A stretch of 64,000 bases of DNA. Origin: Herbaspirillum sp. 3R11 (GTDB taxonomy: Bacteria > Pseudomonadota > Gammaproteobacteria > Burkholderiales > Burkholderiaceae_D). The stretch is from NCBI RefSeq assembly GCF_004563925.1, contig NZ_SPNJ01000006.1, positions 186,001-250,000 on the forward strand. The letters run 5' to 3'. Shown piece by piece: positions 31,320 to 40,278 of this stretch. Every line of letters begins with the position of its first letter. The first letter of the stretch is position 1. The position numbers and the translations under genes are program-made. The notes under the pieces were generated by a model. It saw only the letters and a list, made by a program, of their open reading frames with translations. It was not told the origin of the DNA and searched no databases.

Positions 31320-32615
31320 TCAGCTCAGCGCCGCCGTCAGCATGCCCGGGCTGCTGTCAGCCGGTTTGTCTGTGATGGCGAAATGCAGCAGCGCCGCCAG
31401 CACACCGGCCGCCACCGTCGCGCCCCACACCATGGTGTACGAACCGGTCAGGTCGAACATGTAGCCGCCCAGCCAGGCGCCCAGGAAAGAACCGATCTGG
31501 TGGCTCAGGAAGCACACGCCGAAGAGCGTGCCGAGATGGCGCGTGCCGAACACTTTCGCCACCAGTCCGCTGGTCAGCGGCACCGTGCCGAGCCAGGTCA
31601 GGCCCATCACTGCCGCGAACACCATGACCGAGGCGCTGGTCTTGGGCAACGCCAGGAACGTGGCGATGGCGCCGCTGCGGATCAGGTACAGCCAGCCCAA
31701 TACATACTGCTGGCGGAAGTGTCCGCCCAGCCAGCCGCAACCCCAGCTGCCGGCCATGTTGAACAGGCCGATCAGCGCCAGCGCGGTTGCGCCCAGACCG
31801 AGCGGCATGTGGCACAAGGTCAGGTAGCCGGGCAGGTGGGTGCCGATGAAGGCCAGCTGGAAACCGCAGGTGAAGAAGCCGATGGTCAGCAGGCGATAGC
31901 CGCGGTGGCGACCGGCCAGGGCCAGCACTTCTTTCAGCGACGACGTGGCCGGCTCGGCGGCGGTGTGCGCTGCAGACGCAGGTGCAGATGCAGAGGATTT
32001 CTTGCGCCCCCGGTCCAGGATCAGTCCGGCCGGCGCGATCGCCAGCGCGATGGCGGCCAGCACGAACAGCGAAACCGAGACGCTTGCGCTTTCCCGCACC
32101 GTCTGCGCCAGCGGCACCAGCAACACCTGGCCGAGCGAACCGCCGGCGCTGGCGATGCCCATTGCCATGCTGCGCTGCTGCGGCGTGGCGACGCGGCCGA
32201 CCGAGGCCAGCACCACACCGAAGCTGGTGCAGCTGATGCCGATGCCGACCAGCAGTCCCAGCCCGATGATCAGCAGCAGGCCGGACGGCGCTACTGCCGC
32301 CAGCGCCAGACCGGCGGCGAAAGTGACGGCGCCGAACGCCACCACCGGCGTGGCGCCGTAACGGTCGGCAGCGGCGCCAGCGAAGGGCTGGGCAAAGCCC
32401 CACACCAGATTGTGCAAAGCGATGGCGAAGGCGATCACCGTCACCGGCAAGCCGCGGTCATAGGAAAACGGATTGATGTACAGGCCGAAGGTCTGGCGCG
32501 TGCCCATGACGACGCTGAGCACCAGTGCGGCGGCGATGACGACCCACAGCGCGGGATTGCCGGCGCGGGAAAGGTGAGCCGAGGTTGGCTCGATTGGCTC
32601 GATGGTTGCGGACAT
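31320..32615 (-). CDS. MFS transporter, monocarboxylate/oxalate-formate antiporter type
   Basis: A 431-residue 12-helix permease. The first helices (MGTRQTFGLYINPFSYDRGL, then LHNLVWGFAQPFAGAAADRY) resemble MFS carriers related to the monocarboxylate and oxalate:formate antiporters. A second relative lies at 54660-55877, with the same MGxRxxxG and ALxNLxWG patterns. The ATG at 32613-32615 has an acggag ribosome site 8 bases upstream on the minus strand. It has a linker of Ala/Ser between the two halves. Substrate unknown. Confidence 0.9.
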   Translation of the reverse strand: MSATIEPIEPTSAHLSRAGNPALWVVIAAALVLSVVMGTRQTFGLYINPFSYDRGLPVTVIAFAIALHNLVWGFAQPFAGAAADRYGATPVVAFGAVTFAAGLALAAVAPSGLLLIIGLGLLVGIGISCTSFGVVLASVGRVATPQQRSMAMGIASAGGSLGQVLLVPLAQTVRESASVSVSLFVLAAIALAIAPAGLILDRGRKKSSASAPASAAHTAAEPATSSLKEVLALAGRHRGYRLLTIGFFTCGFQLAFIGTHLPGYLTLCHMPLGLGATALALIGLFNMAGSWGCGWLGGHFRQQYVLGWLYLIRSGAIATFLALPKTSASVMVFAAVMGLTWLGTVPLTSGLVAKVFGTRHLGTLFGVCFLSHQIGSFLGAWLGGYMFDLTGSYTMVWGATVAAGVLAALLHFAITDKPADSSPGMLTAALS

Positions 32616-32731
32616 GATGGATGTCTCCGTTGCGATCACAGAACCGCACAGTAGCAGCGGCGCAATCCGGCGACAAAGGAAAGGATTTTGACGATGAGTG
32701 AGGCTGGCTCACTCATGTCCTGCGCCATCGC

Positions 32732-33664
32732 TCAGTGAGGCGAATCCGCGTGCACCGACTCCTGCGCTTCGGCCAGCAGCCAGCTCCTGAATCCGGCGAC
32801 GTCGGCGCGCTCGCCGGCGTCTTCGGTGCTGACCAGCCAGTAGGCGGTTTCGGCGTCGACCAACTCGGTGTGCAGCTCTTCGCTCAGTTCGACCAGCACG
32901 CCGCTGGCGAGATCGCGATCGACCAGCGGACGTCGCCCTAGCGCCACGCCGAGACCGCCGATGGCCGCTTCGAAGGCCAACTGGATGGTGTCGAGATGCA
33001 AGCCGCGACGCGCATCGACGCCGCCGGTGCCGGTAGGTGTGTCGGTCCGTGCGAGCCAGGTCTGCCAGTCTTCGCTGGCCTGGGTGACATGGATCAGGGT
33101 GGCGCGGCGCAGGTCGACCTTGCCGTCGCGTCCGCGCAGGCTGTCGCGACAAGCCGGACTGCAGACCGGCGCCAGTTGCTCGCCGAACAGTTTGCGCCAG
33201 GACGGATCGGCGACCGGCGCGCGGCTCATGCGGATGGCGAAATCGAAGCCGTCGGTCGGCAGATTGACCTGGCGCGGCGAGGTGTCGACGGTGACGTTGG
33301 TGTCCGGCCACAGCGTGCGGAAATCCTGCAGGCGCGGCAGCAGCCAGCGCGACGCCAGCGTCGGCGCACAGCTCACCGAGATGCTGCGGCCGTGGCGGTC
33401 GGGCAGGCGTTGGGTGCCGGTGGCGATCAGCTCGAAGGCCTTGGAGATGTAGCGCAGATAGTCGGCGCCGGCCGGGGTCAGCGTCAGGCGGCGCGGCGCA
33501 CGGATGAATAATTCCACGCCCAGGGTTTGTTCGAGGCTGACGATGCCGTGGCTGACGGCGCTGGGAGTGACGTTGAGTTCGGCAGCGGCGAGCTTGAAAC
33601 TCTGGTGGCGGCCGGCGGCTTCAAAGAAGCGCAGGGAAGAAAGCGGTGGCAGGCGAAGCGGCAT
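32732..33664 (-). CDS. LysR-family transcriptional regulator (GcvA-like)
   Basis: A 310-residue LysR regulator with the GcvA/AmpR-like N-terminus MPLRLPPLSSLRFFEAAGRH and helix-turn-helix SFKLAAAELNVTPSAVSHGI. An open frame extends well upstream, but the family start is clearly at 33662-33664. It is divergent from the MnmC-like gene (135 bp), and its stop lies 116 bp before the start of the MFS gene downstream on the same strand. Which of these it regulates cannot be decided. Confidence 0.9.
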   Translation of the reverse strand: MPLRLPPLSSLRFFEAAGRHQSFKLAAAELNVTPSAVSHGIVSLEQTLGVELFIRAPRRLTLTPAGADYLRYISKAFELIATGTQRLPDRHGRSISVSCAPTLASRWLLPRLQDFRTLWPDTNVTVDTSPRQVNLPTDGFDFAIRMSRAPVADPSWRKLFGEQLAPVCSPACRDSLRGRDGKVDLRRATLIHVTQASEDWQTWLARTDTPTGTGGVDARRGLHLDTIQLAFEAAIGGLGVALGRRPLVDRDLASGVLVELSEELHTELVDAETAYWLVSTEDAGERADVAGFRSWLLAEAQESVHADSPH

Positions 33665-33799
33665 GACAGGTGTCCCCAACGGCGGTCTGGCGGAGGCGAA
33701 GGTGATAGACCCGGCCGGCGCCTGCCGCAACGTGATGGAGGGACAGCGTATCATATTGCTGCTGCGGCCGATGGCCGCTCCCGAACCGTGAATGCCTGC

Positions 33800-35569
33800 A
33801 TGACTCCAGTCGCTTTTCCTTCCGCCGGTTTTACCGATGACGCTTTGCGTGGGCATTGGCGCGAGCATGCGATTTATACAATTTTGCAGACCGGTTACAG
33901 CAATGCTTTCCTGCAAGCCTGGGCGGCATTGCGCGAGCAGGCCGGCGATATCGATACGCCGCAGCACCTGCATTACTTGCTGATCGATACTGCACCGCCG
34001 ACGGCGCAGCAATTGCGTGCGATGGCGCCGACCGATGCGCTTGCCAGTGAGCTTGCCAACGCCTGGCCGCCGTTGACGCCCGGCTATCATCGTTTGTTGC
34101 TGGAGCAGGGCCGCGTCGTGCTGACGCTGATTATCGGTGACATCGCCGCGAGCCTGGCGCAGGTCGATGCGCGGGTCGATCTGTTCCTGTTGCATGACGA
34201 TGCCATTTGGAATGCGCAGCAGTTGAAACGACTGGCGCGGCTGGCGGCGCCGCGCGCGCAATTGCGCGTGGGTGCATGGCATGCGACGTCCATCGAGTTG
34301 GCAGCCGCAGGTTTCACGGCAGATGAAGACGACAAGCTGACCGCGCATTTCACGCCGCGCTGGACGGTCACCGAACGCGCCGTTCCGCAAGACCGCCGCG
34401 CGCTCGTGATCGGCGCCGGCCTGGCCGGCAGCGCCGCCTGCGAAGCGCTCGCCGCACGCGGCTGGCAGGTGACGCTGATCGAGCGGCATGCGCACGCTGC
34501 GCAGGAGGCCTCCGGCAATCTGGCCGGTGTTGTCATGCCGGCGATTTCACGTGACGACAATCCGACCGCGCGCCTGACGCGAGCAGCCTTCCTGTTTGCG
34601 CAGCAAGCATGGGCGCGCGCCGGTGTTTTTGATGGTGAGCAAAACAACGGCAACGCCTGCGGCGTGCTGCAAGTGGCGCGCGACGCCGAGCAGGCCGACG
34701 CATTCGAGCAGGCCGCACAGCATTGGAATTATCCGCATGACTATGCGCAGTGGTGGTCGGTGCAAGAGGCGAGCGCGCGATTGGGCATGCCGACCGGCAG
34801 CGGCTGGTTCTTTCCGCGCGGCGGCTGGCTGCGTCCGGTGGCGGTGTGCGAAGCCATGCTGCGTGCTTGCGGCGAGCGCCTGCAACGTCGCTTCGCCAGC
34901 GAAGTTAACACCTTGCTCCGCGTCGATGGACTCTGGCAGGCACTCGACGCCGCCGGCGAAATCATTGCCGCAGCACCGGTCGTCATCCTCGCCAACGGCA
35001 TGCAGTCGACTGGACTGGCGCAGGCGGCTGCGTTGCCGCTGCAGACGATACGCGGACAGGTCAGTCACTTGCCGGCAGGGTCGTTGCCGGATCTGCCGTT
35101 CGTGCTGTGCGGCGACGGTTACCTGACCGGCGCAGTCAATGGGTTGATCAGCGTCGGTGCAAGTTACGATCGCGATGACCGCGACACGGCCTTGCGCGCC
35201 GACAGCCACGCCGGCAATCTCGACAAGCTGCTGCAATTGCTGCCGGGCGTGTCGCCCGCTATCGATTCCGATACGTTGCCGGGACGCGTCGGTTTCCGCT
35301 GCGTCTCGGCCGACCGGCTGCCGCTGGTCGGCGCCTTGCCCGATCAGGCGGCGCTAGCCGCGGGCGGAGAAGTCCAGCTGCGCGATGCACCGCGCTGGCC
35401 GCAGCTGTACGGCTTGCTGGCCTACGCCTCGCGCGGACTGATCTGGGCGCCGCTGGCGGCGGAGATCGTGGCATGCGCGCTGGAGGACGAACCGGCGCCG
35501 CTCGGCAAGGACTTGCTGGCCTTGCTGGATCCGGCGCGATTTGCGCTCAGGGCGCACAGGAAGAATTAA
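33800..35569 (+). CDS. MnmC-like tRNA-modification protein with degenerate methyltransferase domain
   Basis: A 589-residue relative of MnmC, which in known cases removes the carboxymethyl group from cmnm5s2U34 of tRNA (C-terminal FAD domain) and then methylates it (N-terminal SAM domain). The FAD domain is intact: GAGLAG at 205-210, SGNLAGVVMP, TIRGQVSHLP and the late RCVSADRLPLVGALPD. In the N-terminal domain the usual SAM motif (TILETGFGxGLN-like) reads TILQTGYSNAFLQAW, losing the glycines and acidic residue, and the DGFAPxxNPxxW block reads LLHDDAIWN. So methylation is probably lost. An alternative start is GTG 33788. mnmC is not assigned because half the activity is doubtful. Confidence 0.85.
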   Translation: MTPVAFPSAGFTDDALRGHWREHAIYTILQTGYSNAFLQAWAALREQAGDIDTPQHLHYLLIDTAPPTAQQLRAMAPTDALASELANAWPPLTPGYHRLLLEQGRVVLTLIIGDIAASLAQVDARVDLFLLHDDAIWNAQQLKRLARLAAPRAQLRVGAWHATSIELAAAGFTADEDDKLTAHFTPRWTVTERAVPQDRRALVIGAGLAGSAACEALAARGWQVTLIERHAHAAQEASGNLAGVVMPAISRDDNPTARLTRAAFLFAQQAWARAGVFDGEQNNGNACGVLQVARDAEQADAFEQAAQHWNYPHDYAQWWSVQEASARLGMPTGSGWFFPRGGWLRPVAVCEAMLRACGERLQRRFASEVNTLLRVDGLWQALDAAGEIIAAAPVVILANGMQSTGLAQAAALPLQTIRGQVSHLPAGSLPDLPFVLCGDGYLTGAVNGLISVGASYDRDDRDTALRADSHAGNLDKLLQLLPGVSPAIDSDTLPGRVGFRCVSADRLPLVGALPDQAALAAGGEVQLRDAPRWPQLYGLLAYASRGLIWAPLAAEIVACALEDEPAPLGKDLLALLDPARFALRAHRKN

Positions 35570-35604
35570 GTACGGGAAGAACCAAACTCAGGGAGAACCG
35601 CATC

Positions 35605-36231
35605 ATGTTGGCAGACGCGCAATTCGACATCACTTCCGTGGCCGCGCTGGAAGCGCTGTTCGGCCAGCCGGCCCAGGCTTCGCTGGCCAAGGAGCTGGAT
35701 CACATCGACGAGCACTACCGCCGCTGGATCGCAGCTTCGCCGTTCCTGGCGCTGGCGACGGTGGGCGAGGCCGGTCTCGATTGTTCGCCGCGCGGTGATC
35801 CGCGCGGTTTCGTCGACGTCGTCGATGCGCATACCGTGGTGATTCCGGACCGGCGCGGCAACAACCGTATCGACAGCCTGCGCAACCTGGTGGCCGATCC
35901 GCGCGTGGCGCTGCTGTTCCTGATCCCGGGCCAGGGCGAGACGCTGCGCATCAACGGCCGCGCCCGCATCAGCAGCGATCCGGCCCTGCTGGCGCGCTAT
36001 GCGGTGGACGGTAAATCGCCGCGCGTGGCGCTGGTGGTGACGGTGGAAACCGTGTTCTTCCAATGCTCGCGGGCGGTGGCGCGCGCCGGTTTGTGGGATG
36101 CATCGCGTCACGTCGAAAAGGGCAGCCTGCCGACGCCGGGGCAAATTCTCGAACAGGCCAGCAAGACCGCCATCGACGGCGCCGCTTATGACAGTGCGCT
36201 TCCGGAGCGGGTGCGCACGACCTTGTATTAA
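35605..36231 (+). CDS. Pyridoxamine 5'-phosphate oxidase-family FMN-binding protein
   Basis: A 208-residue split-barrel flavoprotein of the PPOX group, like MSMEG_1061/DR2398-type members. Seen: the core strand PFLALATVGEAGLDCSPRGD, the cofactor-loop PDRRGNNRIDSLRNLVADPR and the late KTAIDGAAYD. It binds FMN or another flavin and its reaction is unknown. The ATG at 35605 follows cagggagaa. It lies 35 bp after the MnmC-like gene in the same orientation, so the two may share a transcript. A strong terminator follows. Confidence 0.88.
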   Translation: MLADAQFDITSVAALEALFGQPAQASLAKELDHIDEHYRRWIAASPFLALATVGEAGLDCSPRGDPRGFVDVVDAHTVVIPDRRGNNRIDSLRNLVADPRVALLFLIPGQGETLRINGRARISSDPALLARYAVDGKSPRVALVVTVETVFFQCSRAVARAGLWDASRHVEKGSLPTPGQILEQASKTAIDGAAYDSALPERVRTTLY

Positions 36232-36274
36232 TCGTCTGAAATTGATCTTCTGAATACGTCCTGCAAAATAAAAA

Positions 36275-36299
36275 AAGGCCTGCTGTAGAAGCAGGCCTT
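36275..36299 (+). terminator. Intrinsic terminator, bidirectional
   Basis: A perfect 10-bp stem AAGGCCTGCT/AGCAGGCCTT with loop GTAGA, flanked by an A-run on the left and a pyrimidine-rich tail on the right. It separates the convergent FMN-protein and YXWGXW genes. Confidence 0.85.
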
Positions 36300-36325
36300 C
36301 TTCTTTCTTCATGGGCGATGCCGAC

Positions 36326-36652
36326 TTAACGGCCCCAGCCGCCGCGGTTGAAGCGCCAGCCGTCCGGTTCCTGATGCCAGCCGGGCGGTGCGTAATGGCG
36401 ACCGCGACGTACGCGTTCCCAATGACCGCCGACCCAGACGTGGCGATGACCGTTCCAGGCCCAGTAGCCCGGCGCCCAGACGTAGCCGCCGCGTGGGGGC
36501 GGCATGCGTTCATAACGCGGCGGCGGTGGCGGCGTGCCGATGCGGATGTCGACCGAGGTACGCGATTGTGCTTGTGCGACCGGCGCCACCAGGACCGATG
36601 AGGCTGCGCCGGCGGCGATGACGACGGCGAGGATGATGTTCTTGTAACGCAT
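36326..36652 (-). CDS. YXWGXW-repeat exported protein
   Basis: A 108-residue secreted or periplasmic protein. A signal peptide (about 1-29, ending in VAQAQS) precedes a Pro/Arg-rich stretch and aromatic repeats YVWAPGYWAWNGHRHVWVGG and HYAPPGWHQEPDGWRFNRGG. These YXWGXW-type repeats are common in Burkholderiales and Rhizobiales envelope proteins of unknown function. The start at 36650-36652 follows aagggag on the minus strand. Confidence 0.85.
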   Translation of the reverse strand: MRYKNIILAVVIAAGAASSVLVAPVAQAQSRTSVDIRIGTPPPPPRYERMPPPRGGYVWAPGYWAWNGHRHVWVGGHWERVRRGRHYAPPGWHQEPDGWRFNRGGWGR

Positions 36653-36915
36653 GATGTGCTCCCTTGTGAGGCGACGGTATGAACGCATGTCGCGGTGACT
36701 TCAATGTAGATCAGGCGGCACGCGACAACTGTAATTTTGTGTTTCGCCGCAGGCGCGAAACCACGAAATGGAAACGCCTCGAAACAAATTCATCGTCAGT
36801 GGTCTGTCAGATATAAGCAACTGTCGGAGGTCGTTACGGCGTTTCGGAGGCCGTGCGCCTTGTCCATAGCCGAGTGCGTGTGCGACGATAGATGCATCTG
36901 ATCCAGGGAGGGAAC

Positions 36916-38124
36916 ATGAACAAGTCATCGGCAAAAAAGCCGCTCACCGGCCTGCTGCGCGTACGCGACGGACATGAGGCGCGCGTCTCCTTCGTGGAGT
37001 TGTTCTTCGACCTGATCTACGTCTTCGCGGTGACCCAGCTGTCGCACCGGCTGCTGGAAAACCTCACCGTCGCCGGCGCCGTCGAAACGCTGGTGCTGTG
37101 GTTCGCGGTCTGGCTGGCGTGGCAATACACCTCCTGGGTCACCAACTGGTTCGATCCGGAGACGCTGCAGATCCGCGTGCTCTTGTTCGCCATCATGCTG
37201 GTCGGCCTGCTGATGGCGGCGGCGATTCCCGAAGCCTTCGCCGGGCGCGGCCTGGTGTTCGCCATCGCCTATGCCGCGATCCAGGTCGGGCGCACGCTGT
37301 TCGTGCTGTGCTGCCTCGGTAAGGACCACGCGCTGACGCCCAACTTCCGCCGCATGTTCGGCTGGCTGTTCATCTCGGCGGTGTTCTGGATCGCCGGCGG
37401 CCTGTCGCAGGAACACCGGCTGGCGCTGTGGATCGTCGCCGTCGCCTGTGAATATTTCTCGCCGATGATCGGCTTTGCGCTGCCCGGGCTGGGACGTTCG
37501 GACACGCGTGAATGGACCATCGAAGGCGGCCACCTGGCCGAGCGCTGCCAGCTGTTCGTCATCGTCGCGCTGGGCGAAGCGCTGCTGGTGACCGGCGCCA
37601 CCGTGGCCCACGCGACGCAATGGGAAGCGCCGGTGATGGTGGCGTTCGCGGTGACCTTCGCCAGTGCGCTGGCGATGTGGTGGCTGTACTTCGACACCAG
37701 CAGCAAGGACGGCAGCGACGCCATCGTGCATTCCAGCGATCCGGGCCGCATCGGCGCGTACTTCCATTATGTCCACGTGATCATCGTGGCCGGCGTGATC
37801 GTCTCGGCGGTCGGCGCCGAACTGGTGATCGCCCATCCCGACCAGCGCATCGCACCGACCTCACTGCTGGTGCTGGTCGCCGGACCGGCCTTGTACCTGT
37901 TGGGCAACGCGGTCTACAAGAAGGTGGTGTACCGCCGCCTGCCGCTGTCGCATCTGGCCGGGCTGGTGCTGCTGGCCTTGCTGGCGGCGTTCGGCTACGT
38001 CACCGACCTGCTGATGGTAGGCGGTCTCGCGGCGGCGATCCTGATCCTGACCGCCGCCTGGGAAAGTTGCTCGCGTCGCAAGACGGCGCCGGCGTATCAG
38101 GACGAGCACGCCTCGCAGTGGTGA
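36916..38124 (+). CDS. Low-temperature requirement A (LtrA) family membrane protein
   Basis: A 402-residue polytopic protein with about ten helices. The family pattern is in the N-terminal half: RVSFVELFFDLIYVFAVTQL, and the middle block GHLAERCQLFVIVALGEALL. The start at 36916 follows agggaggg, while an in-frame ATG at 36892 is weaker. LtrA was first linked to growth at low temperature in Listeria, but function is unknown in most bacteria. It is convergent with the molybdopterin operon and has no obvious partner. Confidence 0.9.
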   Translation: MNKSSAKKPLTGLLRVRDGHEARVSFVELFFDLIYVFAVTQLSHRLLENLTVAGAVETLVLWFAVWLAWQYTSWVTNWFDPETLQIRVLLFAIMLVGLLMAAAIPEAFAGRGLVFAIAYAAIQVGRTLFVLCCLGKDHALTPNFRRMFGWLFISAVFWIAGGLSQEHRLALWIVAVACEYFSPMIGFALPGLGRSDTREWTIEGGHLAERCQLFVIVALGEALLVTGATVAHATQWEAPVMVAFAVTFASALAMWWLYFDTSSKDGSDAIVHSSDPGRIGAYFHYVHVIIVAGVIVSAVGAELVIAHPDQRIAPTSLLVLVAGPALYLLGNAVYKKVVYRRLPLSHLAGLVLLALLAAFGYVTDLLMVGGLAAAILILTAAWESCSRRKTAPAYQDEHASQW

Positions 38125-38142
38125 TCTGCTGATGTACCGGCG

Positions 38143-38943
38143 TCAGACGCCGCTGAACCAGTTGTAGCCCTGGTCTTCCCAGTAGCCGCCCGGGTTCTGG
38201 TTGGTCACGTAGAGGGCGACGACATGCTTCGGGTTCTTGAAGCCGAGCTTGGTCGGCACCCGCACCTTGAGTGGAAATCCGTACGACGTGGGCAGGGCTT
38301 CGTTGCCGAAGTCGAGCGCCAGGATCGTCTGCGGATGCAGGGCCGTCGGCATGTCCAGGCTGGAGTAATAGCGGTCGGCACATTTGAAGCCGACGTATTT
38401 CGCGGTCATGTCGGCGCCGATGGCTTGCAGGAAGGTCCGCAGCGGAATGCCCGACCACTGGCCGATGGCGCTCCAGCCTTCGATGCAGATGTGCCGGGTG
38501 ATCTGGGCCGCCTGCGGCAGCGTGCGCAGACGTTCTATCGTCCACGGCTGCTTGTCGCTCACCATGCCCGAGACTTCGAGGCGCCAGTCGGCGACGTCGA
38601 TGTCGGGAGCGTTGACCTCGTCATAGAAAGCGTTGAAGGGGAAGGGATTGGTGATCTGGCTCGCGGCATACGTCGGCGCCAGCTTGTCGCCGCGGAAGAG
38701 CGCAGCCTGCACCCGGTCGTTCCAGCGCGACATGGCCCACAAAACCTTGTCCACCTGATCGTTGTCCTGCAGATCGCAGCCGGACAGCATCGACAGCGCG
38801 CCCACGGACAAGGACGCCCGCAAGGTCGTCCGCAGGGATGATCGTAAAAACAGACGCCGTTCCAGTTTCACCAGCGCCGTGCGGTGGTCCGCCAGGCGAA
38901 TGCCGGCGGGCTTGCGCGGCGGTTTGTCATCCTGTTGGCTCAT
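38143..38943 (-). CDS. Molybdopterin-dependent oxidoreductase, MsrP/YedY-like, Tat lipoprotein candidate
   Basis: A 266-residue sulfite-oxidase-fold enzyme. Cys153 in HICIEGWSAIGQWSGIPL is the expected molybdenum ligand. The N-terminus has ERRLFLRSS (a Tat twin-arginine motif at residues 29-30) and then LSGC, a possible lipobox with Cys56, so it may be exported folded and tethered. Methionine sulfoxide reductase MsrP is the best-known relative. The partner gene upstream is a cytochrome b561, joined by an ATGA overlap (38940-38943), probably its electron donor in place of MsrQ. The substrate is uncertain. Confidence 0.88.
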   Translation of the reverse strand: MSQQDDKPPRKPAGIRLADHRTALVKLERRLFLRSSLRTTLRASLSVGALSMLSGCDLQDNDQVDKVLWAMSRWNDRVQAALFRGDKLAPTYAASQITNPFPFNAFYDEVNAPDIDVADWRLEVSGMVSDKQPWTIERLRTLPQAAQITRHICIEGWSAIGQWSGIPLRTFLQAIGADMTAKYVGFKCADRYYSSLDMPTALHPQTILALDFGNEALPTSYGFPLKVRVPTKLGFKNPKHVVALYVTNQNPGGYWEDQGYNWFSGV

Positions 38944-39563
38944 GGCATATTCTCCGCGTGCTCGTTGACACGTCCCCGACCCGTGATCATGGGCAGCAGG
39001 GTCTTGGGGACCAGCGCCACCAGCAGCAAGTGGATCACGACGAACGCCGCGATGCCCGCCATGGCGGCAAAATGCACCTTGCGTGCGAAGTCGAAGCCAC
39101 CAAGCAGGTCACACAAGGCATCCAGTTGCACCGGCTTCCAGATGGACAGCCCCGACAGCACGGCCAGCAGGCCCAGCGCGATCACGCCCCAATACAGCAA
39201 CTTCTGGACGGCGTTATAGACGCCCGGCCGGTGCGGCAATTTGAAGCGAAGCGCCTGGCTGGCATCGCCGACCACGTCGCGCGCATGTAGCGGCAGCAAA
39301 TGCCGGCGGAAGTGCCCGCTGGCCACGCCATACACGACATAGAACACGCCGTTGGCGAACAGTAGCCACATCGCCGAGAAATGCCAGGCAATCGCGCCGC
39401 CCAGCCAGCCGCCCAGGGTGGCCCACAGTGGAAACTTGAAGCCGAAGAGCGGCGAGGCGTTGTAGATGGCCCAGCCGCTCATCAGCATGCAGCCGATGGC
39501 AAAGGCGTTGAGCCAGTGCGCGATGCGCACGGCCAGCGGGTGAAGCAGCACGTTCTTGCGCAT
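38940..39563 (-). CDS. Cytochrome b561-family membrane protein
   Basis: A 207-residue di-heme cytochrome b of the inner membrane, with about four to five helices. Histidines placed for heme lie in HPLAVRIAHWLNA, IAWHFSAMW, and KVHFAAMAGIAAFVVIHLLL. Proteins of this kind pass electrons from quinol to periplasmic oxidoreductases. It stands between the DUF5666 gene (11-bp gap) and the molybdopterin enzyme (4-bp overlap) on the minus strand, so it should deliver electrons to that enzyme. Confidence 0.9.
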   Translation of the reverse strand: MRKNVLLHPLAVRIAHWLNAFAIGCMLMSGWAIYNASPLFGFKFPLWATLGGWLGGAIAWHFSAMWLLFANGVFYVVYGVASGHFRRHLLPLHARDVVGDASQALRFKLPHRPGVYNAVQKLLYWGVIALGLLAVLSGLSIWKPVQLDALCDLLGGFDFARKVHFAAMAGIAAFVVIHLLLVALVPKTLLPMITGRGRVNEHAENMP

Positions 39564-39574
39564 CGGAGGCCTTC

Positions 39575-40216
39575 TTACATTGGCGGCGCGACGCCGTTCT
39601 TGCCGGCGCTGATCGACGCGGCGGTCAGGCTGCCGTCCGGATTCTTGCGCGCGCGCACGACCACCTTGGCGCCCACCACCAGCAGGGAGCGGTCGCCGGC
39701 TTCGATGTTGACGATAGGCACGTCTTCAGGAACGATGATTTTCTTTTCGCCGCCCTTGTACTTGAGCGTAAGCGTGCGGCCGTTGCTGGCGACCACATCG
39801 CCGACGGTGCCGTTGGTCATGGTGCTGTTGGGCGCCAGGTCGAACGGGCGGTGGCCGTCGCCGGTACCGGCCAGGGCAGGCGGGAACACGTGTACTTCCA
39901 GCGCCTTTTGCGAACCGTCCGGCTGCGGAATGGCGGCCGCGCCGATGTAGCTGCCGGGTTTGATGTCATTGATGTTGGCCAGGGAAATCGCCGCGACGCG
40001 GGTGTCCTTGTCGAGCTTGATGGCCTGTTCGGCGCCGCGGTTGGTCTTGACGACCAGGTTGTCGCCGCTGACCGAGGTGATCGCGCCGCGCACGCCGGTC
40101 GGCGCAGGCGCCGGTGTCTGCGCGAAGGCAGCGGGGGCGATGAGGCCGGCTGCAAGGACTGGCAAAATGACGGATGCTACCGCGCCGCGAAGGCGCTGCT
40201 GGAGGGAGGCATTCAT
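39575..40216 (-). CDS. DUF5666-like exported protein
   Basis: A 213-residue protein with a signal peptide (about 1-32, ending AAFAQ) and a mature region of repeated beta-strand units: GVRGAITSVSGDNLVVKTNR and later GTVGDVVASNGRTLTLKYKG. This fits the DUF5666-type OB-like domains, which have no known activity. It is the first gene of an operon with the cytochrome b561 and molybdopterin oxidoreductase, and the ATGAC-repeat site at 40279-40304 lies 63 bp upstream. Confidence 0.82.
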   Translation of the reverse strand: MNASLQQRLRGAVASVILPVLAAGLIAPAAFAQTPAPAPTGVRGAITSVSGDNLVVKTNRGAEQAIKLDKDTRVAAISLANINDIKPGSYIGAAAIPQPDGSQKALEVHVFPPALAGTGDGHRPFDLAPNSTMTNGTVGDVVASNGRTLTLKYKGGEKKIIVPEDVPIVNIEAGDRSLLVVGAKVVVRARKNPDGSLTAASISAGKNGVAPPM

Positions 40217-40278
40217 AGAGTGGAGTGGGACCGGTGGGTTGAGGTATTGTCATAGTAGGCAAGCGATCTGCCATTCTG

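Noticed and set aside
30209..31375. A 388-codon plus-strand frame over the AEC transporter gene
   Set aside because: Low-complexity Gln/Arg/Ala sequence without motifs; the minus-strand gene has a clear membrane-protein pattern.
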